Assembly: GCF_030695085.1 (NCBI RefSeq)
Contig: NZ_JAUYTS010000159.1
Coordinates: 1-64,000 of the forward strand
Source of the DNA: Falsiroseomonas sp.
Lineage (GTDB): Bacteria > Pseudomonadota > Alphaproteobacteria > Acetobacterales > Acetobacteraceae
Direction: 5' to 3'
DNA: 64,000 bases
Shown here piece after piece: positions 37,286-45,150 of this stretch. The stretch's first letter is position 1. Each line of letters opens with the position of its first letter. The position numbers and the translations under genes were made by a program. The notes beneath the pieces are model-generated. The model made no database searches and had not been told where the DNA came from. It worked only from the letters and a program-made list of their open reading frames with translations.

Positions 37286-38218
37286 TCATGCCAGTCGCGG
37301 GTCCAGCGCCCGCTGCCCGAGATCGGCCGCCAGCGTCGCCAGCATGGTCACCAGCGCCACCAGCAGCAGCGCCACCAGCGCCAGGTTGGTGTCGTTGCCC
37401 ATCACCGCGTCATAGATCAGCTTGCCCATGCCGGGCCGGGCGAACAGCGTCTCCGTGATCAGCGCGCCGCCCACCAGGCTGCCGGCATCCAGCGCCGCCA
37501 CCTGCAAGACCGGCACCGCCGCATTCGGCGCGGCGTGGCGCAGCAGCAGCCGCATCTCCGCCACGCCACGGGCGCGGGCGGCGGTGATCCAGGGCGCGCG
37601 CAGCACCTGCGTCAGTTCCGCCGCGCTGTGCCGCGCATAGGCGGCGAGGTTCGCCATCGCCAGCGTCGCCACCGGCAGCACCAGGAAGCGCAACGCCTCC
37701 CACCCCCCTTCCTCCGCCGCCCCGCCGGCCGGCAGCCAGCCGAGCGTCACGGCGAAGACGATGATCAGCAGGATGCCAAGCCAGAAACTCGGCGCCGATT
37801 GACCGAGGATCGCTATGGCATCCGCGAAGGGCGCGAAGCGCGGCCGCATCGCGGAGAGGGCGCCGAGCGACAGCCCTATCAAGGCCGAGACCGCCACCGC
37901 CGCGCCCAGCAGCACCAGGGTGGAGACCAGCGCCGGCCCGATGATCTGCGCCACCGGCTGCGCGAACAACCGCGAATAGCCGAACTCCCCGCGTAGCAGT
38001 GCCGCCGCCCAGGCCAGGTAGCGGGTCAGCAGGGGCTGATCCAGGCCATGCAGCGCCCGCAGCCGCGCCGCATCCTCCGCCGTCAGCCGCGGGTCGCCGG
38101 CCAGCGCCAGGTCGATCGGGTCGCCCGGCATCAAACCGATCAGCAGGAACATGGCGAACGACAGCAGCGCCAGCGTGACGGCGATCTGCACCAGCCGGCC
38201 GGCCAGCAGCCGGATCAT
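37286..38218 (-). CDS. Peptide-type ABC transporter permease (DppB-like)
   Basis: 310 residues from ATG 38218 (GAGGGG upstream). RLLAGRLVQIAVTLALLSFAMFLLIGLMPGDPIDLALAG is the DppB/OppB N-terminus with its PGDP motif. The EAA loop is WITAARARGVAEMRLLLRHAAPN. The frame is open far upstream, overlapping the binding-protein gene, but those codons are a shadow. Start is 10 bases after the stop of the binding protein gene, so the genes are one operon. Confidence 0.92.
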   Translation of the reverse strand: MIRLLAGRLVQIAVTLALLSFAMFLLIGLMPGDPIDLALAGDPRLTAEDAARLRALHGLDQPLLTRYLAWAAALLRGEFGYSRLFAQPVAQIIGPALVSTLVLLGAAVAVSALIGLSLGALSAMRPRFAPFADAIAILGQSAPSFWLGILLIIVFAVTLGWLPAGGAAEEGGWEALRFLVLPVATLAMANLAAYARHSAAELTQVLRAPWITAARARGVAEMRLLLRHAAPNAAVPVLQVAALDAGSLVGGALITETLFARPGMGKLIYDAVMGNDTNLALVALLLVALVTMLATLAADLGQRALDPRLA

Positions 38219-38228
38219 GCCGCGCCCC

Positions 38229-39887
38229 TCAGCGCGCCACGCGCCACTGCTCGACCCAGTTGGAGGATGGGGTGAGGTGCCCGGTCGGCCGAACACCCTC
38301 CAGCCAGAGCGGCCAGACATGCGCATCGGAGCGGAACCAGAGCGGGATGGCCGGCAACTCCTCCGCATAGATCGCCTGCAACCTGTGCCACAGCGCGCGC
38401 CGCCGCTCGCGATCCAGCTCGATCGGCAGGGCCGCCAGCAGCGCATCCATCTCGGCATTGCGGAAGCCGGGGTAGTTCTGGCCGGACCAGTTGCGCTCCG
38501 CGGTCGGGATCTCATCCGAGTGGAGCGTGCTGCGCGGCACATTCTCCGGGCTGCTGATCCAGGCGAATAGCGCGGCGCCGGTGAAGCGGCGACGGCTGAC
38601 GGTCTCGCCGAAGAACACGCGCGGCGGCTCGTTGCGGATGCGCGCCTCGATTCCGGCCTGGCGCCACATGCCCTGGATCACCTGCTGCACCTGTTCGCGA
38701 GACCTGTTGCCGGCCGTGGTCATCAGCTCCAGCGTCAGGCGTTCCCCGGCGGCGTTGCGGCGGATGCCGTCCGGGCCGGGGGTCCAGCCGGCCTCGGTCA
38801 GCAGGGCGCTGGCGCGGGCGGCGTCGAAGGGCCATTGCCGCACCGCATCGTCATGCATGCCGTCCAGCGGGTTGACGGTGGTGTGGGCGACGGGCTGGCG
38901 CCCCTCATACAGCCGCGCCACGATCTGCGCGCGGTCGGTGGCCAGGATCAGCGCCTGGCGCACGCGGCGATCGGCCAGGATCGGGTTGTCCAGCATCAGG
39001 TCGAGGTGTTCGTAGACCAGGCCGGGCTTGTATTCGAAGCGGAAGCGGCCGCGCGCGCGGCGTTCCAGCGCGGTCACCTGTTCCAGCGGCAGGCCCAGCT
39101 CGCCGGCCACCATGTCGAGCTGGCCGGCCAGAAGCTGTGCCTCCAGCGCCGCGGTGTTCTCGATGGTGCGGATATTGATCCGGCGGAAGGCGGGGGCCGG
39201 GCCGGACCAGTGCGCGTTGCGCTCCAGCGTCACGCCCGAGCCAGGTGCGGTGGCGGTGACGCGGTAGGGGCCGTTCCACAGGGCGGGGTTGGTGGGCTCG
39301 GTCTCATAGGCGCTGCGGGTGCGGTAGGTGCGGGGCTCGGCTTCCCAGCGGGCGCGCTCGATATGCGCGGGCAGCGGCACCCAGTCGCCGGAGGCGCCGT
39401 ATTCGAAGGTGATCTGGTCGAAGCGCAGCGTGATGCGGCGGGGCGATTCGACGATCGCCTCATAGGCGCGGCGATAGAATTCGCTGCCGCCGAAGCCGGT
39501 GGTGAAATCGCGCCCGGCCTGCCAGGCGAACAGCATGTCCTCCGCCGTCACCGGCGTGCCGTCCCCCCAGGCCCAGCCCTCGCGCAATTCCCAGGTGACG
39601 CGGATGCCGGCCTTGCCGTCCGGCGTCTGCTCACGGACGGCCAGGCCGTTCTCCAGCGTCGGCACGGTGACGCAGCCGAGGCAGGTCAGGTCCCACGCCG
39701 CATCGCGGGCGGTCAGCGGGCGGCGGGTGAAGCCGGCGATGTAGGATTTCGCCGCCATGGATTCGATGTTCGGGTGGAAGGTCGCCGGGTATTGCGTGAT
39801 GCCGATGGTCAGGCTGTCCCGCGCCGGCTGGGCCAGGGCAGGGGTGGCGAAAGCGAGGAAAGCGAGGGTCAGCCAGCGGGCGGCCAT
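38229..39887 (-). CDS. Peptide-type ABC transporter substrate-binding protein
   Basis: 552 residues. Signal peptide AARWLTLAFLAFATPALAQ, then SLTIGITQYPATFHPNIES and the family-5 extracellular binding blocks (TPVTAEDMLFAWQAGRD, RDEPT-like NPALWNGPYRVT, VRQALILATDRAQIV). It captures the ligand in the periplasm for the permeases encoded downstream. GGAG precedes the ATG. The first 19 bases overlap the end of the frameshifted toxin gene. Confidence 0.93.
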   Translation of the reverse strand: MAARWLTLAFLAFATPALAQPARDSLTIGITQYPATFHPNIESMAAKSYIAGFTRRPLTARDAAWDLTCLGCVTVPTLENGLAVREQTPDGKAGIRVTWELREGWAWGDGTPVTAEDMLFAWQAGRDFTTGFGGSEFYRRAYEAIVESPRRITLRFDQITFEYGASGDWVPLPAHIERARWEAEPRTYRTRSAYETEPTNPALWNGPYRVTATAPGSGVTLERNAHWSGPAPAFRRINIRTIENTAALEAQLLAGQLDMVAGELGLPLEQVTALERRARGRFRFEYKPGLVYEHLDLMLDNPILADRRVRQALILATDRAQIVARLYEGRQPVAHTTVNPLDGMHDDAVRQWPFDAARASALLTEAGWTPGPDGIRRNAAGERLTLELMTTAGNRSREQVQQVIQGMWRQAGIEARIRNEPPRVFFGETVSRRRFTGAALFAWISSPENVPRSTLHSDEIPTAERNWSGQNYPGFRNAEMDALLAALPIELDRERRRALWHRLQAIYAEELPAIPLWFRSDAHVWPLWLEGVRPTGHLTPSSNWVEQWRVAR

Positions 39888-40149
39888 TGGCGGGCTCCAT
39901 GCCAGACAGCGAGTATGGTGATCCGGTTGGGATAGGCACGGTAGATGAGGCTGAAGGGCGTCGGCGGCAGCGCCATGATGCGGCGCATCCCGCTGTGAAC
40001 CCGCCCCGCCTGGGAAATCGGGCGAGAATCTCCGCCCGATCCATCAAGCCGGCAACCAGCGCATCGGCTGCTTCGGGATTGTCCTGAGCAATGTGGTAAC
40101 GCGCCTGACGCAGGTGACCGAGCGCCACCGGCATCCAGATCAGCTTCAC
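39869..40149 (-). pseudogene. ParE/RelE-type toxin, frameshifted
   Basis: Starts at a GTG that overlaps the antitoxin stop (GTGA). The first frame reads KLIWMPVALGHLRQARYHI, then MDRAEILARFP, the normal ParE start. At 40012-40014 the frame must change: the sequel QAGRVHSGMRRIMALPPTPF, SLIYRAYPNRITILAVWHGARQW and stop at 39869 lies in another frame and is the normal ParE end. Adding one C to the CCC run (on the coding strand) restores a full protein of about 93 residues. Either a recent inactivation or a one-base sequence error. Confidence 0.75.
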
Positions 40150-40403
40150 CGATCGGCGTGGCGGGCGCGTATGCCTGCGGCCCAGGCGTGCATTTCCTGC
40201 ATCACCTCGTCATGCGGCACACCTAGGCCGGCTTCGGATTCTGCCTCGGCCAGAGCAAGTTCGGCCTCAAGCGCGGCCTGATCGGATACCCGAACCCGGA
40301 TGGCGGCGGCGGCAAGCGTTTCAGGCGTGGACTGACGCGCGCTGGCGGCAGCCTGCAGGGCTGCTGCCACCTCCTCCGGCAAATCCACGCTGATCCGCAC
40401 CAT
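40146..40403 (-). CDS. ParD-type antitoxin (ribbon-helix-helix)
   Basis: 85 residues from ATG 40403 with GGAGGTGG upstream. VRISVDLPEEVAAALQAAASARQSTPETLAAAAIRV is a ribbon-helix-helix-like DNA-binding start, followed by an acidic helical tail (ALEAELALAEAESEAGLGVPHDEVMQEMHAW) that would wrap the toxin. It overlaps the toxin start by four bases, the usual antitoxin-first order. It would repress its own promoter and neutralise the ParE-like toxin. Confidence 0.85.
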   Translation of the reverse strand: MVRISVDLPEEVAAALQAAASARQSTPETLAAAAIRVRVSDQAALEAELALAEAESEAGLGVPHDEVMQEMHAWAAGIRARHADR

Positions 40404-40417
40404 TCGCCACCTCCGCT

Positions 40418-41140
40418 CTACTCGCTGCCATCCTTCGGCTTCGCCTCGGCCAGCGACCCGATGCCGCCATGCGCGCCGGACCAGCCCACCGGATCCTCCA
40501 GGAACTTCCGCACTTCTTTCAGCGCGGCTTCCGAGAAGTAGGGGCGTTCGCGGCAGACTTCCAGGACATCCCACCAGGTGCACAGGTGGTGCAGGTTCAG
40601 GCCCATGGCCTTCATCTGCTCGAAGCTGCCGGGGAAGACGCCGTAGTAGAACACCACGAAGGTATGGTCGCAGATGGTGCCGGCCTCGCGCAGCGCGTTG
40701 GCGAAGCGGATCTTGCTGGCGCCGTCGGTGGTCAGATCCTCCACCAGCAGGGTGCGCTGGCCGACTGGCACCTCGCCCTCGATCTGCGCGTTGCGGCCAA
40801 AGCCCTTGGGCTTCTTCCGCACATAGGCCATTGGCGCCATCATGCGGTCGGCGATCCAGGCGCCGAAGGGAATGCCCGCCGTCTCGCCACCCACCACCAC
40901 ATCGATGGATTCATAGCCGATATGCCGGCCGATCTTCTGCACAGCCAGGTCGCAGATGCGGTTGCGGGCGCGCGGGAAGGATATGATCTTGCGGCAGTCG
41001 ATATAGACCGGGCTCTTCCAGCCCGAGGTGAAGGTATAGGGCTCCTCCGGCCGGAAATTCACCGCCTTGATCTCCAGCAGGATCCGCGCGGTGGTGAGAG
41101 CGGCGTCGCGGTCCCAGTCGGAGGCGTGCGGGATAGCCAT
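40418..41140 (-). CDS. pyrE: Orotate phosphoribosyltransferase
   Basis: 240 residues from ATG 41140. PYTFTSGWKSPVYIDCRKIISFPRAR is the N-terminal OPRTase block, VVVGGETAGIPFGAWIAD follows, MAYVRKKPKGFGR carries catalytic lysines, and LLVEDLTTDGASK is the PRPP-binding loop. It converts orotate and PRPP to OMP in pyrimidine synthesis. The frame is open to 41854 but upstream codons are shadow of the divergent ELM1-like gene. Confidence 0.95.
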   Translation of the reverse strand: MAIPHASDWDRDAALTTARILLEIKAVNFRPEEPYTFTSGWKSPVYIDCRKIISFPRARNRICDLAVQKIGRHIGYESIDVVVGGETAGIPFGAWIADRMMAPMAYVRKKPKGFGRNAQIEGEVPVGQRTLLVEDLTTDGASKIRFANALREAGTICDHTFVVFYYGVFPGSFEQMKAMGLNLHHLCTWWDVLEVCRERPYFSEAALKEVRKFLEDPVGWSGAHGGIGSLAEAKPKDGSE

Positions 41141-41201
41141 TGTTTCAGAATCCTCTGCGCGGGCGATGCCCCGTTGGTAGCCCTGCGGCGCGGCGGCGTC
41201 C

Positions 41202-42122
41202 ATGACGGCTGAGATCTGGGTGCTGGCGGACCCGCGCGCCGGCACGGCGGCGCAGGCGCTCGGCATCGCCGAGCGGCTGCCGGTGCCGCACCGGGTGGTG
41301 CCGCTGGAATGGGGTGCACTGGCGCGGGTGCCGTTTCCCTTCCCGACCCTGGCCGGGTTGACCCCGGCTGCGCGCGCGGCCTTCGCGCCGCCCTGGCCGC
41401 GCCTGGTGATCTCGGCCGGCAGGCGGGCCGGGCCGGTGGCGCGCTGGCTCGGCGCGCGCGGTGCCCGCACCGTGCATTGCATGCGCGCCTTCGGCCGCTT
41501 CGATCTTTCGGTCATCGGGCGCCACGATGCGCCGCGGGAGGCCGCGAATGTGCTGCCGATCCTCGGCGCCGCGCATCGGGTGACGCCGGAAAAGCTGGCC
41601 GCGGCGCGGGCCGAATGGGTGGCGCTGGCGGCGCTGCCCGGGCCGCGGGTGGCGCTGCTGCTGGGCGGGCCGGTGCGGGGGGAGGGACTGGCACCGGCAC
41701 GCGCCGCCGCGCTCGGCGCGCAGGTGGCGGGCTTTGCCGGCAGCGTCATGGCCAGCGCCAGCCGCCGCACCGGCCCGGCGGCGACCGATGCGCTGGCCCT
41801 GGCGCTGTCTGCCGTGCCCCACCGCCTGCATCGCTGGGGCGGAGCTGGCGCCAATCCCTATCTCGGCTTCCTGGCCTGGGCGGATGTGGTGGTGGTCAGC
41901 GGCGACAGCGTCTCCATGCTGTCGGAGGCGCTGATGACCGCGGCACCGGTTTTCATCGCGCCGCTGGGCGATGAGGGTCCGCGCCACCTGGCGCTGCACC
42001 AGAGCCTTTACGACGCCGGCCAGGCCCAGCCGCTCGCGCAGGCACCCGCACCCTTCGCGCGCGCCCCGCTGGATGAGCCGGGCCGGGTGGCGGCCGCGAT
42101 CCTGGGGCGCGGCTGGCTGTGA
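41202..42122 (+). CDS. ELM1/GtrOC1-family protein (mitochondrial-fission ELM1-like)
   Basis: 306 residues. IWVLADPRAGTAAQALGIAERL, PRLVISAGRRAGPVARWLG, VHCMRAFGRFDLSVIGRHDAP and GGAGANPYLGFLAWADVVVVSGDSVSMLSEAL follow a GT-B glycosyltransferase-like fold seen in bacterial relatives of plant ELM1. The bacterial function is unknown; a sugar-transfer role in the cell envelope is likely from the fold. Divergent from pyrE, and just upstream of msrQ. Confidence 0.88.
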   Translation: MTAEIWVLADPRAGTAAQALGIAERLPVPHRVVPLEWGALARVPFPFPTLAGLTPAARAAFAPPWPRLVISAGRRAGPVARWLGARGARTVHCMRAFGRFDLSVIGRHDAPREAANVLPILGAAHRVTPEKLAAARAEWVALAALPGPRVALLLGGPVRGEGLAPARAAALGAQVAGFAGSVMASASRRTGPAATDALALALSAVPHRLHRWGGAGANPYLGFLAWADVVVVSGDSVSMLSEALMTAAPVFIAPLGDEGPRHLALHQSLYDAGQAQPLAQAPAPFARAPLDEPGRVAAAILGRGWL

Positions 42123-42160
42123 GGCGGAACCGATCCGGCCTCGCCAGCGAAGCCCCGCGC

Positions 42161-42988
42161 ATGAGCACCACCACCCTCGCCTGGCCCTGGCACGACCGCG
42201 CCGGCCGATTCTCCGCGCTCCGCGCCTGCGTCCTGGCCGCCGCTTTGTTCCCCGGCCTGGTGCTGCTGGCCCTGCTGGCCGCCGGCGAACTCGGCGCCGA
42301 GCCCTGGAAGGCCGCGACGCGGGAGGCCGGGACCCATGCGATGCGGCTGCTGCTGGTCAGCCTGGCCGTGACGCCGCTGCGCTATCTGGCCGACTGGCCG
42401 AAGGTGGTGACGCTGCGGCGGATGCTGGGGCTGGTGGCGCTGGGCTACGCGCTGCTGCATCTGGTGCTCTATGCCGGCCACATGGCCTGGAGTCTGGCCG
42501 ATGTGGCCAGCGAGATCGTGCTGCGCTTCTACCTGACGCTGGGCTTCGGCGTGCTGCTGGGGCTGGTGGTGCTCGGCTGGACCTCGACCGATGGATGGCA
42601 GCGGCGGCTCGGGCGGCGGTGGAAGCGGCTGCATATGGGCGTTTATGTCCTGGCGGCGCTCGGCATCTTCCACGCCTTCCTGCAGGCCAAGTCGCGCGCC
42701 GAATCGGCGGTTGTGCTGGCCGGGGTGTTCCTGTGGCTGATGGGCTGGCGGCTGCTGCCGGGCTGGGCGCGGGCGCATGGGCTGGCGCTGGCGGGGCTGG
42801 CGGTGGTGGCGGCGCTGGCGGCGGCAGGGCTGGAATGGGGCTGGTACGCCGCCACCACCAACCTGCCCGCCGCGCGCATCCTGGCCGCCAATCTCGACCC
42901 CACCGCCGGGCTGCGGCCGGCCCAGGGGGTGCTGGCGGCGGGGCTGGCGGTGGCCGCACTGACCGCCGCGCGCCGCCGAATCGTCTGA
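42161..42988 (+). CDS. msrQ: MsrQ-like heme-binding membrane subunit (ferric reductase-like)
   Basis: 275 residues from ATG 42161 (STTTLAWPWHDRAGRFSAL); a GTG at 42119 overlapping the ELM1 stop is also in frame. About six to eight membrane helices with heme-ligand His residues in GYALLHLVLYAGHMAW and RLHMGVYVLAALGIFHAFLQAKS. MsrQ passes electrons from the quinone pool to the periplasmic methionine sulfoxide reductase MsrP. No msrP is next to it. The last about 60 residues extend beyond the usual core and contain one more hydrophobic stretch. Confidence 0.85.
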   Translation: MSTTTLAWPWHDRAGRFSALRACVLAAALFPGLVLLALLAAGELGAEPWKAATREAGTHAMRLLLVSLAVTPLRYLADWPKVVTLRRMLGLVALGYALLHLVLYAGHMAWSLADVASEIVLRFYLTLGFGVLLGLVVLGWTSTDGWQRRLGRRWKRLHMGVYVLAALGIFHAFLQAKSRAESAVVLAGVFLWLMGWRLLPGWARAHGLALAGLAVVAALAAAGLEWGWYAATTNLPAARILAANLDPTAGLRPAQGVLAAGLAVAALTAARRRIV

Positions 42989-43141
42989 ACTGGGCCATCG
43001 CTGGGAATGGCCGGTGGCTATGCCAAGGCAAGCCGGCTTCCCGGCCGCGATCACCAGCGTCATCATCCCGACGCCACACCGCCAATGCGTCATCCTGGCC
43101 GAAGCGCATCACCGCCATGTTGCCGCGCCCAAGGAGGACCG

Positions 43142-43687
43142 ATGTCGAGCATCCGCAAGTTGCAGACCATCCGCGAGGAGGTGCTCTCCGAACTCGGGAC
43201 GGAGGCCGAGCGACCGGTGATCCGCGCCGTGGGCCTGGCGGTGATCCGGAACCCCTTCGCCGGGCGCTTTGCCCAAGACCTGACTCCACTTTGGGAGATC
43301 GGTGCCACCCTGGCCGAACGGCTGATGCCCGACCTGGTGCGGATGCTGTCCGGGCCCGCGGTCTCCTACGGCAAGGGGGCGGTGGTCGGCGTGGCCGGGG
43401 AGGTGGAGCACGGTGGTGCCTGTATCCATCCGCGCCTCGGCAAGCCGATGCGCGCCGCCATCGGTGGCGGGGCTGCGGTCATTCCTTCCAACGTCAAGGT
43501 CGCGGCCGCCGGCACGCCGCTGGACCTGCCGCTGGGGCACAAGGATGATCCCTGGTCCTTCGCGCATTTCGACACCATCACGGTCTTCCTCGCCGACGCG
43601 CCGCGCCCGGATGAGATTCTGGTGGCACTCGCCGTGGCTGACGGCGGAAGGCTGCGAAACCGCTGCGGCCCGGGGCCGGTGCGGTAG
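43142..43687 (+). CDS. DUF1185 (amino acid synthesis) family protein
   Basis: 181 residues with a strong AAGGAGG site. IRKLQTIREEVLSELG, RAVGLAVIRNPFAGRF, AVSYGKGAVVGVAGEVEHGGACIHPRLGKPMRAAIGGG and AVIPSNVKVAAAG match the DUF1185 family, whose role is not established. Its stop (TAG) is inside a 15-bp tandem repeat. It precedes the tartrate-dehydrogenase-like gene in the same direction and could share its transcript. Confidence 0.88.
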   Translation: MSSIRKLQTIREEVLSELGTEAERPVIRAVGLAVIRNPFAGRFAQDLTPLWEIGATLAERLMPDLVRMLSGPAVSYGKGAVVGVAGEVEHGGACIHPRLGKPMRAAIGGGAAVIPSNVKVAAAGTPLDLPLGHKDDPWSFAHFDTITVFLADAPRPDEILVALAVADGGRLRNRCGPGPVR

Positions 43688-43706
43688 GGGCCGGTGCGGT
43701 AGGGGC
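43672..43706. repeat. 15-bp tandem repeat across the stop of the DUF1185 gene
   Basis: GGGGCCGGTGCGGTA occurs twice head to tail (43672-43686 and 43687-43701), followed by a partial third unit. The first copy codes the last residues and the first two bases of the TAG stop; the second is untranslated. Confidence 0.85.
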
Positions 43707-43813
43707 ATAAGCGTTCAGGGCAGGGCGGTGCGGGTGGTTCACCTGCGGGGGCGGTGCTTGCCGCGCAGCCTCGGCGGCGGCAGTGTCGGCCCGAACTGCC
43801 CGGAGGCCCGCTT

Positions 43814-44887
43814 ATGTCCCGCAAGACCTACAAACTCGCCGTGCTGCCCGGCGACGGCATCGGCAAGGAAACCGTGCCGGAGGGCCTGCGCGTGCTGGAT
43901 GCCGCGGCCCGCCGATTCGGCTTCGACCTGGAACTCAGCCACTACGACTGGTCCTGCGAGACCTATGCCCAGACCGGCAAGATGATGCCGGATGATGGGC
44001 TGGAGCAGCTGGCGAAGTCGGACAGCGTGTTTCTCGGCGCCGTGGGCTGGCCCGGCGTGCCGGACCATGTCTCGCTCTGGGGCCTGCTGATCCCGATCCG
44101 CCGCGGCTTCGACCAGTACATCTCGCTGCGCCCCTGCAAGCTGATGCCCGGCGCGCGCACCCCGCTGGCCGACCGCACCCCCGCCGACATCGATTTCTAC
44201 GTGGTGCGGGAGAATACCGAGGGCGAATATTCCTCGACCGGCGGCAAGATGTTCCCCGGCACCGACCGCGAATTCGTCACGCAGGACAGCGTCTTCACCC
44301 GCGTCGGCGTGGACCGCGTGCTGAAATACGCCTTCGAGCTGGCGATGACCCGCCCGCGCCGGAAGCTGACCAGCGCCACCAAATCCAACGGCATCACCTT
44401 CACCATGCCCTACTGGGACGAGCGCTTCGCCGAGATGGCGAAGAACTACCCCGGCATCACCACGGACCAGTTCCACATCGACATCCTCTGTGCCCATTTC
44501 GTGCAGCATCCGGATTGGTTCGACGTGGTGGTGGGCTCCAACCTGTTCGGCGACATCCTGTCCGACCTTGGCCCGGCGGTCGCGGGGTCCATCGGCATCG
44601 CGCCCTCGGCCAACATCAACCCGGAGAAGAAATTCCCCTCGATGTTCGAGCCGGTGCATGGCAGCGCGCCGGATATCGCCGGCAAATGGATCTGCAACCC
44701 GATCGGCCAGATCTGGTCCGGCGCCATGATGCTGGAACATCTGGGGGAGAAGGCAGCGGCCGATTGCATCGTGAAGGCGATCGAGACGCTGCTGGCCGAA
44801 GGTGGCCCGCGCACCCGCGACATGGGCGGCAATGCCGGCACCGTGGATGTGGGCAAGGCGCTGGCGGAGGCGGTGGCCCGCGGCTGA
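43814..44887 (+). CDS. Tartrate/D-malate dehydrogenase (isopropylmalate dehydrogenase family)
   Basis: 357 residues from ATG 43814 (GGAGG upstream). YKLAVLPGDGIGKETVPEGLRVL, GAVGWPGVPDHVSLWGLLIPIRRGFDQYISLRP, FYVVRENTEGEYSSTGGKMFPGTDREFVTQ and SNLFGDILSDLGPAVAGSIGIAPSANINP place it in the tartrate dehydrogenase/D-malate branch rather than LeuB: the catalytic Arg/Lys/Asp set is present. It oxidises (with decarboxylation for some substrates) D-malate or tartrate with NAD+. Fits use of plant acids, with Bug-type receptors elsewhere in the window. Confidence 0.9.
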   Translation: MSRKTYKLAVLPGDGIGKETVPEGLRVLDAAARRFGFDLELSHYDWSCETYAQTGKMMPDDGLEQLAKSDSVFLGAVGWPGVPDHVSLWGLLIPIRRGFDQYISLRPCKLMPGARTPLADRTPADIDFYVVRENTEGEYSSTGGKMFPGTDREFVTQDSVFTRVGVDRVLKYAFELAMTRPRRKLTSATKSNGITFTMPYWDERFAEMAKNYPGITTDQFHIDILCAHFVQHPDWFDVVVGSNLFGDILSDLGPAVAGSIGIAPSANINPEKKFPSMFEPVHGSAPDIAGKWICNPIGQIWSGAMMLEHLGEKAAADCIVKAIETLLAEGGPRTRDMGGNAGTVDVGKALAEAVARG

Positions 44888-44897
44888 CCGGCAAGGC

Positions 44898-44923
44898 GGA
44901 CCCGGCATCGCCAGGCCGGGTCC
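44898..44923 (+). terminator. Hairpin after the tartrate/malate dehydrogenase gene
   Basis: A 9-bp perfect stem GGACCCGGC/GCCGGGTCC (44898-44906 with 44915-44923), loop eight bases, starting 11 bases after the stop. No T-tract. The rest of the 260-base gap before mgtE shows nothing else clear. Confidence 0.5.
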
Positions 44924-45150
44924 GGGTTGACCGGGCGCCCGCCCGGCACGAAATAGCGCCGCGTGCGCAGCCCCGGCCCGCGCGCATCCGAAGACCCCTG
45001 GAGCCCCCAATGGACGAGGCGAGCGGAAGTAGCCGCACGCATCAGCTCAACCGCGCCGCCCCGCGGCGCCCGGACGCACGCGCGCCGATCGCCTGACGAT
45101 CCGCCCGCCCCGTCCAGGCGCCGCAGGATGGTGCCCGGACGGAGATGGCG

